From Victivallales bacterium (GTDB taxonomy: Bacteria > Verrucomicrobiota > Lentisphaeria > Oligosphaerales > Oligosphaeraceae), in assembly GCA_017548425.1 (NCBI GenBank), contig JAFZAB010000172.1:1-48362 (forward strand): a stretch of 48,362 nucleotides of DNA. The letters run 5' to 3'. The notes below the pieces were generated by a model. It saw nothing but the letters and a program-made list of their open reading frames with translations. It did no database searches and was not told the origin of the DNA. Positions 42,345 through 48,362 of this stretch are shown one piece after another. Each line of letters opens with the position of its first letter. Within the stretch, counting starts at the first letter, position 1. The position numbers and the translations under genes are program-made.

Positions 42345-42368
42345 GTCATAATTGACATTCTCTCCACT

Positions 42369-42406
42369 AAAAGCCTGAAAGTTTCAAAAACTTTCAGGCT
42401 TTTTTA
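42369..42406 (+). terminator. Strong Rho-independent terminator after pseudopilin 2
   Basis: A 16-bp perfect stem (42369-42384 with 42388-42403) with a 3-base loop and a T-run. The strongest terminator in the window, consistent with high expression. Confidence 0.95.
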
Positions 42407-42501
42407 TTCCCCTTTCCATTAATTAAGGTATATTATACGTTTACAATTTGTTATTCAATACCATCCATCAATTTTCATAACATCATCACAAAGGAATCAA
42501 C

Positions 42502-44499
42502 ATGCGCTATCCGTCCTATCCGCTCATCGCCCATGACCCGTACTTCTCCATCTGGTCACCGTCAGACAACCTAAACGATTCATGGACAAAGCATTGGACT
42601 GGCGCCAACCACGAAATCTGCGGCATCCTCCGCATCGACGGCAAGCCATACTGCTATCTCGGCAATCCGCGCGGCTTCGACAAACTGCCGCAGACGTCCG
42701 TCACCGTCCTCCCCACCCGCACGATTTACACATTCGAAGCGGACGGCGTCAAACTGACGCTTACCTTCCTGACGCCTGCCCTCCCGCAGAAGTTGGACAT
42801 CCTATCCCGCCCAGTCACATATATCTGCTATAACGTCGCTTCCATCGACGGCAAGCCCCATGATGTTCAAGCCTATATCGACTTTGGCAGCGAAATCTGC
42901 GTAAACGACGCGCAGGATCCCACGCTCGGCGCCCGTTTCCAAATCGCCACCATGAATCTGCTCGGCTTCACCGCCGCCCGCCCGAACATGCTCGGCCGCG
43001 TCGGCGACAATCTCCGCATTGAATGGGGCTATTTCTATCTCGGCCTCCCGAAAACAACGGCTTTCATCTCCGCCCTCGGTGGCCGTGATGAAATGCGCAA
43101 CACATTCCGCGACGACGGAAAACTTCCAGAAGATGACCGTCTCGAATCCTGCAATCCGTACCGCCGCCCGCGCATCATCGCCGCCGCGGCCGCCACGACG
43201 CTGAAACTCGCCGTCAACGCCGCTGAAAACTTCCACGTCATCGCCGCATACGACGATATCTTTAGCGTGGAATATCTCAACCAGAAGCTCATCGCCTACT
43301 GGCGACGCGACGGCCTCGCCTTCTCCGCCATGCTCAACGCTGCGGAGGCCGAATTGCCGCAGATCGCCGCGGAATGCGAAGCGTTCGACAAGAAGCTTCT
43401 TGGCGACTCGGAAAAAGTCGGCGGCAGCGACTATGCCGCCCTCTGCTCCATCGCCTACCGCCAGTCCATCGCCGCCCACAAGCTTGTCGCCGCGACGGAT
43501 GGCACCCCCTATTTCTTCTCGAAGGAGAATTTCTCCAACGGCTGCATCTGCACCGTCGATGTGACATACCCATCCGCGCCGCTTTATCTCCTTGTCCAGC
43601 CCGCACTTCTGAAAGGCATGCTGATTCCGATTCTCAACTACGCGGAACTCAAACGCTGGCCGTACAATTTCGCGCCGCACGATCTTGGCACGTATCCGTT
43701 GGCCAACGGACAGGTCTATGGCGGCGGCGAAAAGAACGAAGTGAACCAGATGCCTGTTGAAGAAAGCGGCAATATGCTGATTCTCGCGGGAGCGCTCGTC
43801 AAATTCGAAAACGACGTCGAATTCGCCTCCAAATATTGGGACACGTTCACCAAATGGGCGGAATACCTGCTCGCCAAAGGCTACGATCCGGAAAACCAAC
43901 TCTGCACGGACGATTTCGCGGGCCATCTCGCCCACAACACGAATCTTTCCATCAAAGCCATCATGGGACTCGGAGCCTATGCGCAAATCGCCAAAGTCCT
44001 CGGCAAGAACGACATCGCGGAAAAGTATCTCGCCGCCGCGAAGGATGCCGCGAGCCGTTGGCAAAAGGACGCTCTCGACGAAAACGGCGCCTACCGCCTC
44101 GCCTTCGATCAGCCTGGAACATGGAGCCAAAAGTACAATCTCGTATGGGATAAGTTGCTCGGCCTCAATCTCTTCTCCGAAGACGTCGCCAAACGCGAAC
44201 TCGCCCATTACCGCAAGATTCAAGGCGAATATGGCCTCCCGCTCGACAATCGCCGCACCTACACGAAGATCGACTGGATCCTCTGGTCCGCGACGCTCAC
44301 CTGCAATGACGACGATTTCGCCGCCATTCTCGCCCCCGTTATGAAATTCCTCCAAGAGACGCCTGACCGCATTCCGCTGACAGACTGGTATGAAACGACC
44401 AACGCCAAAAAGGTCGGTTTCCAGGCCCGCTCCGTCGTCGGCGGCATCTTCCTCAAGTTGCTCTACGACGCGAACTTCCGCAAATCCTACCGGATCTGA
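42502..44499 (+). CDS. DUF4965/DUF1793 (glutaminase A-like) protein without signal peptide
   Basis: The 665-residue protein has the domain order of the GtaA-like family: an N-terminal DUF4964-type segment (YPSYPLIAHDPYFSIWSPSDNLND), a DUF5127-like beta domain, DUF4965 around residues 300-400 (FSKENFSNGCICTVDVTYPSAP, NFAPHDLGTYPLANGQVYGGG, MPVEESGNML) and a helical DUF1793 domain to the end. Fungal and Bacteroides relatives are annotated glutaminases, but the toroid and acidic residues (EESGN, CTDDFAG) resemble glycoside hydrolases, so the activity is uncertain. Most relatives are exported; this one lacks a signal peptide. AAAGGA precedes ATG 42502. trmL starts 6 bases after its stop. Confidence 0.87.
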   Translation: MRYPSYPLIAHDPYFSIWSPSDNLNDSWTKHWTGANHEICGILRIDGKPYCYLGNPRGFDKLPQTSVTVLPTRTIYTFEADGVKLTLTFLTPALPQKLDILSRPVTYICYNVASIDGKPHDVQAYIDFGSEICVNDAQDPTLGARFQIATMNLLGFTAARPNMLGRVGDNLRIEWGYFYLGLPKTTAFISALGGRDEMRNTFRDDGKLPEDDRLESCNPYRRPRIIAAAAATTLKLAVNAAENFHVIAAYDDIFSVEYLNQKLIAYWRRDGLAFSAMLNAAEAELPQIAAECEAFDKKLLGDSEKVGGSDYAALCSIAYRQSIAAHKLVAATDGTPYFFSKENFSNGCICTVDVTYPSAPLYLLVQPALLKGMLIPILNYAELKRWPYNFAPHDLGTYPLANGQVYGGGEKNEVNQMPVEESGNMLILAGALVKFENDVEFASKYWDTFTKWAEYLLAKGYDPENQLCTDDFAGHLAHNTNLSIKAIMGLGAYAQIAKVLGKNDIAEKYLAAAKDAASRWQKDALDENGAYRLAFDQPGTWSQKYNLVWDKLLGLNLFSEDVAKRELAHYRKIQGEYGLPLDNRRTYTKIDWILWSATLTCNDDDFAAILAPVMKFLQETPDRIPLTDWYETTNAKKVGFQARSVVGGIFLKLLYDANFRKSYRI

Positions 44500-44505
44500 T
44501 CGACG

Positions 44506-44991
44506 ATGGACGCGAACAAGAAACCATGCTACAATATCGTGCTCGTCCGGCCTGAAATCCCGCAGAACACGGGAACCATCGGGCGGCTCTGCGTCTGTAC
44601 AGACGCCGCCCTCCATCTCATCAAGCCGCTTGGATTCCTGCTGGACGAAGCGCATCTCCGCCGCGCAGGGCTCGACTACTGGCCCTATCTGAATCTTTCC
44701 ATCTACGAAGACTGGGACGATTTTCTGACAAAAAATAATCCAAGTCTCGACCATATGGTGTTTTGCAGCACGAAAACGACGAAAAGCCTCTACGATTTCA
44801 CATTCCAGGAAGGCGATTGGCTCATCTTCGGCAACGAAGGCCATGGTCTCCCGCCGCCCTTCTACGAACGCTACCGTGAACGGCTTTTCACGCTTCCGAT
44901 GCCCGGCGAACACGCCCGTAGCCACAATCTCGCAAACTCCGTCTCCATCGCCCTTTACGAAGCCCTAAGACAAACACGCTTCTCTAAATAG
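44506..44991 (+). CDS. trmL: tRNA (cytidine/uridine-34-2'-O)-methyltransferase TrmL
   Basis: TrmL is a small SPOUT methyltransferase that methylates the wobble ribose of tRNA-Leu isoacceptors with SAM. IVLVRPEIPQNTGTIGRLC begins the fold, LIFGNEGHGLPPPFYE is the first knot motif and LPMPGEHARSHNLANSVSIALYEALRQ the second, both intact. At 161 residues it matches E. coli TrmL length. The gene follows the DUF4965 gene by 6 bases, so it is probably read from the same transcript although functionally unrelated. No convincing Shine-Dalgarno sequence is seen, consistent with coupled translation. Confidence 0.95.
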   Translation: MDANKKPCYNIVLVRPEIPQNTGTIGRLCVCTDAALHLIKPLGFLLDEAHLRRAGLDYWPYLNLSIYEDWDDFLTKNNPSLDHMVFCSTKTTKSLYDFTFQEGDWLIFGNEGHGLPPPFYERYRERLFTLPMPGEHARSHNLANSVSIALYEALRQTRFSK

Positions 44992-45037
44992 CATGATGAT
45001 GCTAAGGCTCCGCCCTGAGCAAAGAACAGCATGAAGA

Positions 45038-45059
45038 TGCCCACGCTCTGCCGTGGGCA
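45038..45059. repeat. Perfect 8-bp hairpin just before thiN
   Basis: TGCCCACG (45038-45045) pairs with CGTGGGCA (45052-45059) around CTCTGC, ending nine bases before ATG 45069. A smaller GCTC/GAGC palindrome lies about 25 bases upstream. It may be a dispersed palindrome, a trmL terminator or a structure affecting thiN initiation. Confidence 0.5.
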
Positions 45060-45068
45060 AACAGAAAG

Positions 45069-45692
45069 ATGCCCTCCCCCACCATCATTCTCGCCAACGG
45101 CACGTTTCCTACTGCGCCGCAGCCACTTGCCCTGCTGGACAATGCGTCCCGCATCGTCTGCTGCGATGGCGCCGCCATCGCGCTGATGGATTCTGGCCGT
45201 ACACCAACCGCCGTCATCGGCGATCTGGACAGCATCTCCCCTGAACTGCGGGAAAAGCTCGCCCCCATGATCGTCCATGTCACGGAACAGGAGACGAACG
45301 ACCTCAACAAAGCGTTTCGCTACTGTCTTTCGCAAGGTTGGACGGATATCGTCATTCTTGGAGCGACTGGCAAACGTGAAGATCATACGCTCGGCAACAT
45401 CTCCCTGTTAGTTGATTTTGCGCAAAAAATCCCTGGTATCAAGATGGTTACGGATGACGGCGTTTTCGAAGTCATGCTCGAATCCGGTTCATGCGAAGCC
45501 CGCGTCAGCCAGCAGATTTCCATCTTCGCCATGGAACCGGATACGCATATCGAATCGCAAAATCTCAAATACCCCCTGAACGGCCTCGCTCCAAACCGTT
45601 GGTGGCAAGCCACTCTCAACGAAGCACTTGCGACAACGTTCACACTGACATTCCCCCAAAATCATCCCCTGTTGATTTACAAGGCATTTTAA
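45069..45692 (+). CDS. thiN: Thiamine diphosphokinase
   Basis: The enzyme pyrophosphorylates thiamine to thiamine diphosphate using ATP. IILANGTFP, CCDGAAIALMDSGRTPTAVIGDLDSISPE, QETNDLNKAFRY and ILGATGKREDHTLGNISLL are the conserved N-terminal catalytic segments (Asp-rich, Mg/ATP binding), and the C-terminal beta domain binds thiamine (SQQISIFAMEP, LKYPLNGLAP). The 207-residue length is typical. The gene is not preceded by a thiamine riboswitch that I can recognise. It lies 15 bases before ddl and probably shares its transcript. Confidence 0.95.
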   Translation: MPSPTIILANGTFPTAPQPLALLDNASRIVCCDGAAIALMDSGRTPTAVIGDLDSISPELREKLAPMIVHVTEQETNDLNKAFRYCLSQGWTDIVILGATGKREDHTLGNISLLVDFAQKIPGIKMVTDDGVFEVMLESGSCEARVSQQISIFAMEPDTHIESQNLKYPLNGLAPNRWWQATLNEALATTFTLTFPQNHPLLIYKAF

Positions 45693-45707
45693 CAATAGGT
45701 TCATTCA

Positions 45708-46763
45708 ATGGCAAAAACAATCGTCTGTCTCGCATGCGGCGGTCAATCGACCGAACACGAAGTCTCCCTCCAATCCGCTAAAAACGTTCTTGAGGCCATC
45801 GATAAGGATAAATATGAAATCCTTCTCGTCGGCATCGACAAGAAAGGCGTCTGGAATCTTTACCCAAACAACGATTTCGTCGTCAATGGTGATGATCCCG
45901 CGAAAATCGCCCTTTCCAATACGGGAAGTCCTTCGTTTCCAATGCTTACCGAAAACGGCCCCGTGCTTGTTGAACTGAATGACCGCAAACAGCATCCGTT
46001 CGAAGTCATGTTCCCTATCCTCCACGGACACAACGGCGAAGACGGTGCCTTCCAAGGCCTTTGCCAGATGCTGAACTGCCCATGTGTCGGTTGCGGCCTT
46101 TCCGCCTCCGCCAACTGCATGGACAAAGATCTTACGAAACAGCTTCTTGCCGCCAACGGCATTCGCGTCGCGAAAGGCATTGTCCTCCGCAGGGGAATCG
46201 ATGAATTGGACACAGCCGCCGTCGCCGCCAAGCTCGGCATGCCCGTCTTCGTAAAACCCGCTCGCACAGGATCATCCGTCGGCGTTACAAAAGCGCACAA
46301 CGTCGCCGAACTGGAAGCCGCCGTCACCGACGCCTTCCAATACGACAACAAACTGCTGATCGAAGAGTGCGTCATCGGCCGCGAAATCGAATGCGCCGTT
46401 CTCGGCACGAACGAACCGTTCGCCGCCCTGCCGGGCGAAGTCATCCCGCAGGTCGAATTCTATTCATACGACGCGAAATACATCATGGGCGACGGTGCGC
46501 AACTGAGCGTTCCGGCCAAACTAACCGTCTCTCAGCAGGACACCGTTCGCGAAATCGCCGTCAAAGCGTTTAAAGTCTTGGAATGCAGCGGGATGTCCCG
46601 CATCGACTTCTTCCTTCGTAATGACGGCCAGTGGATTCTCAACGAAATCAACACGATTCCGGGCTTCACGAACATCAGCATGTATCCGCGCATGATGCAG
46701 GCCTCCGGCATCACCTATTCCAGCCTCATCGACAAGCTGATACAGTTCTCCCTCCAAGGCTGA
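45708..46763 (+). CDS. ddl: D-alanine--D-alanine ligase
   Basis: Ddl joins two D-Ala for peptidoglycan synthesis (ATP-grasp fold). The N-terminal domain has CLACGGQSTEHEVSLQSAKNV, the central part VMFPILHGHNGEDGAFQGLCQ and CVGCGLSASANCMDKDLTKQLL, and the ATP-grasp domain FVKPARTGSSVGV and EECVIGREIECAVL, ending with ILNEINTIPGFTNISMYP, which holds the metal-binding Glu/Asn. The 351-residue length matches. GVKKxH-type residues for VanA-like D-Ala-D-Lac activity are not evident, and the sequence looks like an ordinary Ddl. It is the last gene of the thiN-ddl pair. Confidence 0.96.
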   Translation: MAKTIVCLACGGQSTEHEVSLQSAKNVLEAIDKDKYEILLVGIDKKGVWNLYPNNDFVVNGDDPAKIALSNTGSPSFPMLTENGPVLVELNDRKQHPFEVMFPILHGHNGEDGAFQGLCQMLNCPCVGCGLSASANCMDKDLTKQLLAANGIRVAKGIVLRRGIDELDTAAVAAKLGMPVFVKPARTGSSVGVTKAHNVAELEAAVTDAFQYDNKLLIEECVIGREIECAVLGTNEPFAALPGEVIPQVEFYSYDAKYIMGDGAQLSVPAKLTVSQQDTVREIAVKAFKVLECSGMSRIDFFLRNDGQWILNEINTIPGFTNISMYPRMMQASGITYSSLIDKLIQFSLQG

Positions 46764-46784
46764 TCGCATTTGCTTAAATCATTC

Positions 46785-46880
46785 AGCCATAGACCATAAG
46801 CTATCAGCCATAAACGCCGCCTATGGCTGCTTGAAAGAGCTTCGCTCGCTTATGGCTCATTGCTTATAGCTTATGGCTGG
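46785..46880. repeat. Imperfect inverted repeat of GCCATAA-type units
   Basis: The left part has CAGCCATAGACCATAAGC and CAGCCATAAACGCC; the right part carries the reverse types TATGGCTCATTGC and AGCTTATGGCTGG. The two could form a long broken stem around the AAGAGCTTCGCTCGCTT centre, possibly terminating ddl. Confidence 0.6.
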
Positions 46881-46890
46881 ATCGCCCCCC

Positions 46891-47029
46891 GCGAAGCGCA
46901 TGACGAACCGCCGAGCAGACGGAGACCAACCGGAGCTGATGAACCATAGACTTCAAGCTTCCGCATGACGTCCTTTGCTGCCGCGCAGCGTATGACAACC
47001 GCCGAGCCGCCGGAGCCGTTTGCATCATT
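46891..47029 (+). repeat. Dispersed GC-rich repeat, partial copy plus copy 2
   Basis: A partial copy at 46891-46924 (core CGCCGAGCAGACGGAG) is followed by a full copy at 46944-47029 that aligns along its length with 4646-4733, from CCATAGACTTCAAGC to GTTTGCATCATT. Confidence 0.75.
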
Positions 47030-47100
47030 CTTGTTTAATGTTTTGTTTAAACATGAAATCCCTAGGAATATTGTCGGCCCGGCAGCGAGGCATTTGTATG

Positions 47101-47190
47101 TTTCGTGTGTTTTGTGGTTAAAATTCTGTGTCTTCTGTGTCTTCTGTGGTTTGATTAAAATTTCGTGTCCATTCGTGTTAATTCGTGGTT
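47101..47190 (+). repeat. TTCTGTGTC and ATTCGTGTT-type repeats
   Basis: TTCTGTGTC, TTCTGTGTC, TTCTGTGGTT (9-nt period) then TTCGTGTCC, ATTCGTGTTA, ATTCGTGGTT (10-nt period), close to the array at 4795-4873 and similarly placed about 15 bases from a minus-strand stop codon. Confidence 0.7.
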
Positions 47191-47206
47191 CCCTAAATGA
47201 TGACTT

Positions 47207-48058
47207 CTAGCAGCCTTGCAGCCGTACCTGCAAGGCTCGCATCTCCGTATTCAGAAGCTTCACAACCACAGGGCATTTCGCCATGAACAAAAACGCCAAC
47301 GGGTACGGCGTTTCGTTCAGGCATTCGAAATTGCCCTGTCCTTTCGCGATCACCAAATCCGCTTCGCCCAACGCCTTCCGCATTTCATCACTGACGAATT
47401 CAGGAATGACGCCAGGCAGGCATGTCCCGTTGTCGATGACCGGATAGCCACCTAGCCCAGACGCCTCCAATTCGCGTCGCGTCATGTCGTTGGAAGCGGG
47501 CAAGCCGCGCACACCGACGGTTATTTTTTCGCGATACGGTTCCATGAGCACGCTGTCGAACACCGCTTCTCCCGCATTGTCAAGGAGATACAGAATCTTC
47601 TTTGCGTTCGCCATTAACGTCTCTAACCGACTAATGGCCGCCGTGTCGATTGGCTTCTCAAAGGCTTCCGCAACCGATTTCATCGCGTCGCGAATATCCA
47701 AATCCCAGAAGATACTGAAATCAATGATGTTGCCTGCGACGGCCAGCCGAACACGCCATTCAAACGAATCAGGTTGGTAGTTCGGCGACTCTTTCAGTGA
47801 CTCCAGCAGTTTCCACGCCATGTCCGTCGAACGGTCTTTTTGCGGAATATACGCATCCACGCCGCCCGAATGTCGCCATGCGATTTCATTCGTGCGCCAT
47901 GCCGTATAGGGCGGAGCCTGCCGCATATCCAGTTGCGACATCATCGCCATCACATCCATCATGATGGCTTTCTGCGCCATTTCATCCTCCGTGCTGAACC
48001 GCGCCACATTCAACGCATTATTCAACAAGCAAGGCAAACAATCTAATGAAGTCTTCAT
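47207..48058 (-). CDS. DUF89 (ARMT1-like) damage-control phosphatase family protein
   Basis: DUF89 proteins are metal-dependent phosphatases thought to remove harmful phosphometabolites. The 283-residue chain begins MKTSLDCLPCLLNNAL with the CxxC (Cys7, Cys10) of the prokaryotic subfamily. Metal- and phosphate-binding motifs are ILYLLDNAGEAVFDS, VGVRGLPASNDMTRRE and LVIAKGQGNFECLNE, all as in the family. No signal peptide. The substrate is unknown; in some genomes relatives are near cofactor genes, but here the neighbour ddl is convergent. GCATTAA units (7-nt) lie directly upstream on its coding strand and no clear ribosome binding site is seen. Confidence 0.92.
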   Translation of the reverse strand: MKTSLDCLPCLLNNALNVARFSTEDEMAQKAIMMDVMAMMSQLDMRQAPPYTAWRTNEIAWRHSGGVDAYIPQKDRSTDMAWKLLESLKESPNYQPDSFEWRVRLAVAGNIIDFSIFWDLDIRDAMKSVAEAFEKPIDTAAISRLETLMANAKKILYLLDNAGEAVFDSVLMEPYREKITVGVRGLPASNDMTRRELEASGLGGYPVIDNGTCLPGVIPEFVSDEMRKALGEADLVIAKGQGNFECLNETPYPLAFLFMAKCPVVVKLLNTEMRALQVRLQGC

Positions 48059-48064
48059 AATGAG

Positions 48065-48091
48065 TAATGCTTAATGCTTAATGCTTAATTA
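48065..48091 (-). repeat. 7-nt array GCATTAA upstream of the DUF89 gene
   Basis: Read on the minus strand, three to four GCATTAA units (after an ATTAATTAAG-type start) end a few bases before the DUF89 ATG at 48058. The same unit precedes the GH42-like gene on its own coding strand. Confidence 0.8.
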
Positions 48092-48178
48092 TTATAAGGT
48101 AGAAACTTAGCGCTTCGCTTACTTTATTATTTGGACACTTTGTGACATTTTTCATCAAACATCAAGTATTGTTATAAG

Positions 48179-48362
48179 TTAATTTTTTGATCGAGAGATA
48201 GCCATTAGTATTTTTAAAATCTCTTGGCAATCAGCATTCATACTATCAAATTGCATGTTGGTCAAATATCCAATCTCATGCAGTAGTTCAAGCCAGTATT
48301 CAGTTTCACTCGCTTCTTTTAATGCAATCCCCATCTTCGTATAAAAATCAGGCTTGCTAAAC
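48179..48362 (-). CDS. Four-helix-bundle protein (S23/IVP type), C-terminal part only
   Basis: The minus-strand frame running in from the window edge encodes 60 residues and a TAA at 48181-48179. It contains GIALKEASETEYWLELLHEIGYL, DCQEILKILMAISRSKN, the diagnostic helix-3/helix-4 pattern of the four-helix bundle proteins first described from 23S rRNA intervening sequences (KEASETxYWLxLL ... C.EL.K.L). The N-terminal half lies beyond 48362. The gene is clearly more AT-rich than the others in the window, which suggests recent acquisition. It is separated from the DUF89 gene by a 120-base AT-rich gap with GCATTAA repeats. Function is unknown; other copies occur outside rRNA genes as free-standing genes. 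Confidence 0.88.
   Translation of the reverse strand, partial: FSKPDFYTKMGIALKEASETEYWLELLHEIGYLTNMQFDSMNADCQEILKILMAISRSKN

Larger units (their letters stand above)
46764..47206. other. 443-base convergent gap made of repeats
   Basis: Between ddl (+) and the DUF89 gene (-) come, in order, an imperfect inverted repeat of GCCATAA-type sequence (about 46785-46880), a dispersed GC-rich repeat (46891-47029) and ATTCGTG/TTCTGTG repeats (47101-47190). No gene is supported here. Confidence 0.7.

Noticed and set aside
42802..44925. A 707-codon open frame on the minus strand
   Set aside because: It lies wholly opposite the DUF4965 and trmL genes, has no family motif, and arises from the codon bias of the real genes on the plus strand.
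44992..45068. Thiamine riboswitch before thiN
   Set aside because: The 77-base gap contains two small palindromes but not the conserved TPP-riboswitch sequence (CUGAGA and ACCUGAUC-type blocks).

Overview
The window looks like a chromosomal segment of a Lentisphaerota/Verrucomicrobiota-type bacterium, probably a Victivallales-like, host-associated anaerobe. The pointers are two tandem pseudopilins with the [25 protein letters not shown]-terminus typical in number and form of that phylum and an H-X9-DG C-terminal motif, several carbohydrate-active proteins (heparinase II/III, GH42-like, six-hairpin and DUF4965 families), a glycyl radical enzyme, and intergenic regions packed with short tandem repeats. 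This placement is inference; no rRNA or tRNA gene was seen.

Layout. 1-2909 (+): 3' part of a cyclophilin and a large unknown lipoprotein. 3008-6461 (-): der and gltX. 6779-10357 (+): a U32/RlhA-like protein and a polyprenyl-phosphate sugar transferase. 10492-17737: a secreted heparinase-like lyase (-), a secreted GH42-like protein (+) and a Gfo/Idh/MocA dehydrogenase (-). 18064-23742 (+): an operon of a double CDP-alcohol phosphatidyltransferase (PgsA-like plus PssA-like halves in one chain) and two unassigned, probably carbohydrate-active proteins. 23781-32106 (-): GT2, topA, dprA, proA, miaA and lspA, with dprA-topA and lspA-miaA tightly linked. 32336-37949 (+): two overlapping CNNM/CorC-type membrane proteins, a histidine phosphatase and a glycyl radical enzyme. 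38043-39389 (-): MATE transporter. 39492-46763 (+): DUF4886 SGNH-type protein, two pseudopilins each with its own leader and terminator, a DUF4965/DUF1793 protein, trmL, thiN and ddl. 47207-48362 (-): DUF89 phosphatase and the C-terminal part of a four-helix-bundle protein.

The protein genes are a mix of housekeeping functions (translation, ribosome assembly, tRNA modification, cell wall, lipids, DNA topology) and scattered glycan-degrading genes that do not form a classical SusCD-type locus. The most unusual layer is non-coding. Nearly every long gap holds short tandem repeats: 7-nt units (TTRTTAA, GCATTAA, CCACTAA, GCCATAA/G), 8-nt TCTAGAAA units, 9-nt ATTCTGGAT or TGGGATATC units, 10-nt ATTCGTGTTC units, and longer GC-rich units. 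The 7-nt units all carry TAA or TAG, so a tandem array puts stops in all three frames, and on the coding strand they run up to the start codons of at least five genes that lack a clear Shine-Dalgarno sequence. Two genes (555-2909 and 38043-39389) end in near-perfect inverted repeats made from their own last codons. A composite repeat cassette recurs at 4646-4873 and 46891-47190, each time next to the stop of a minus-strand gene, and a GC-rich repeat flanks the heparinase gene on both sides.
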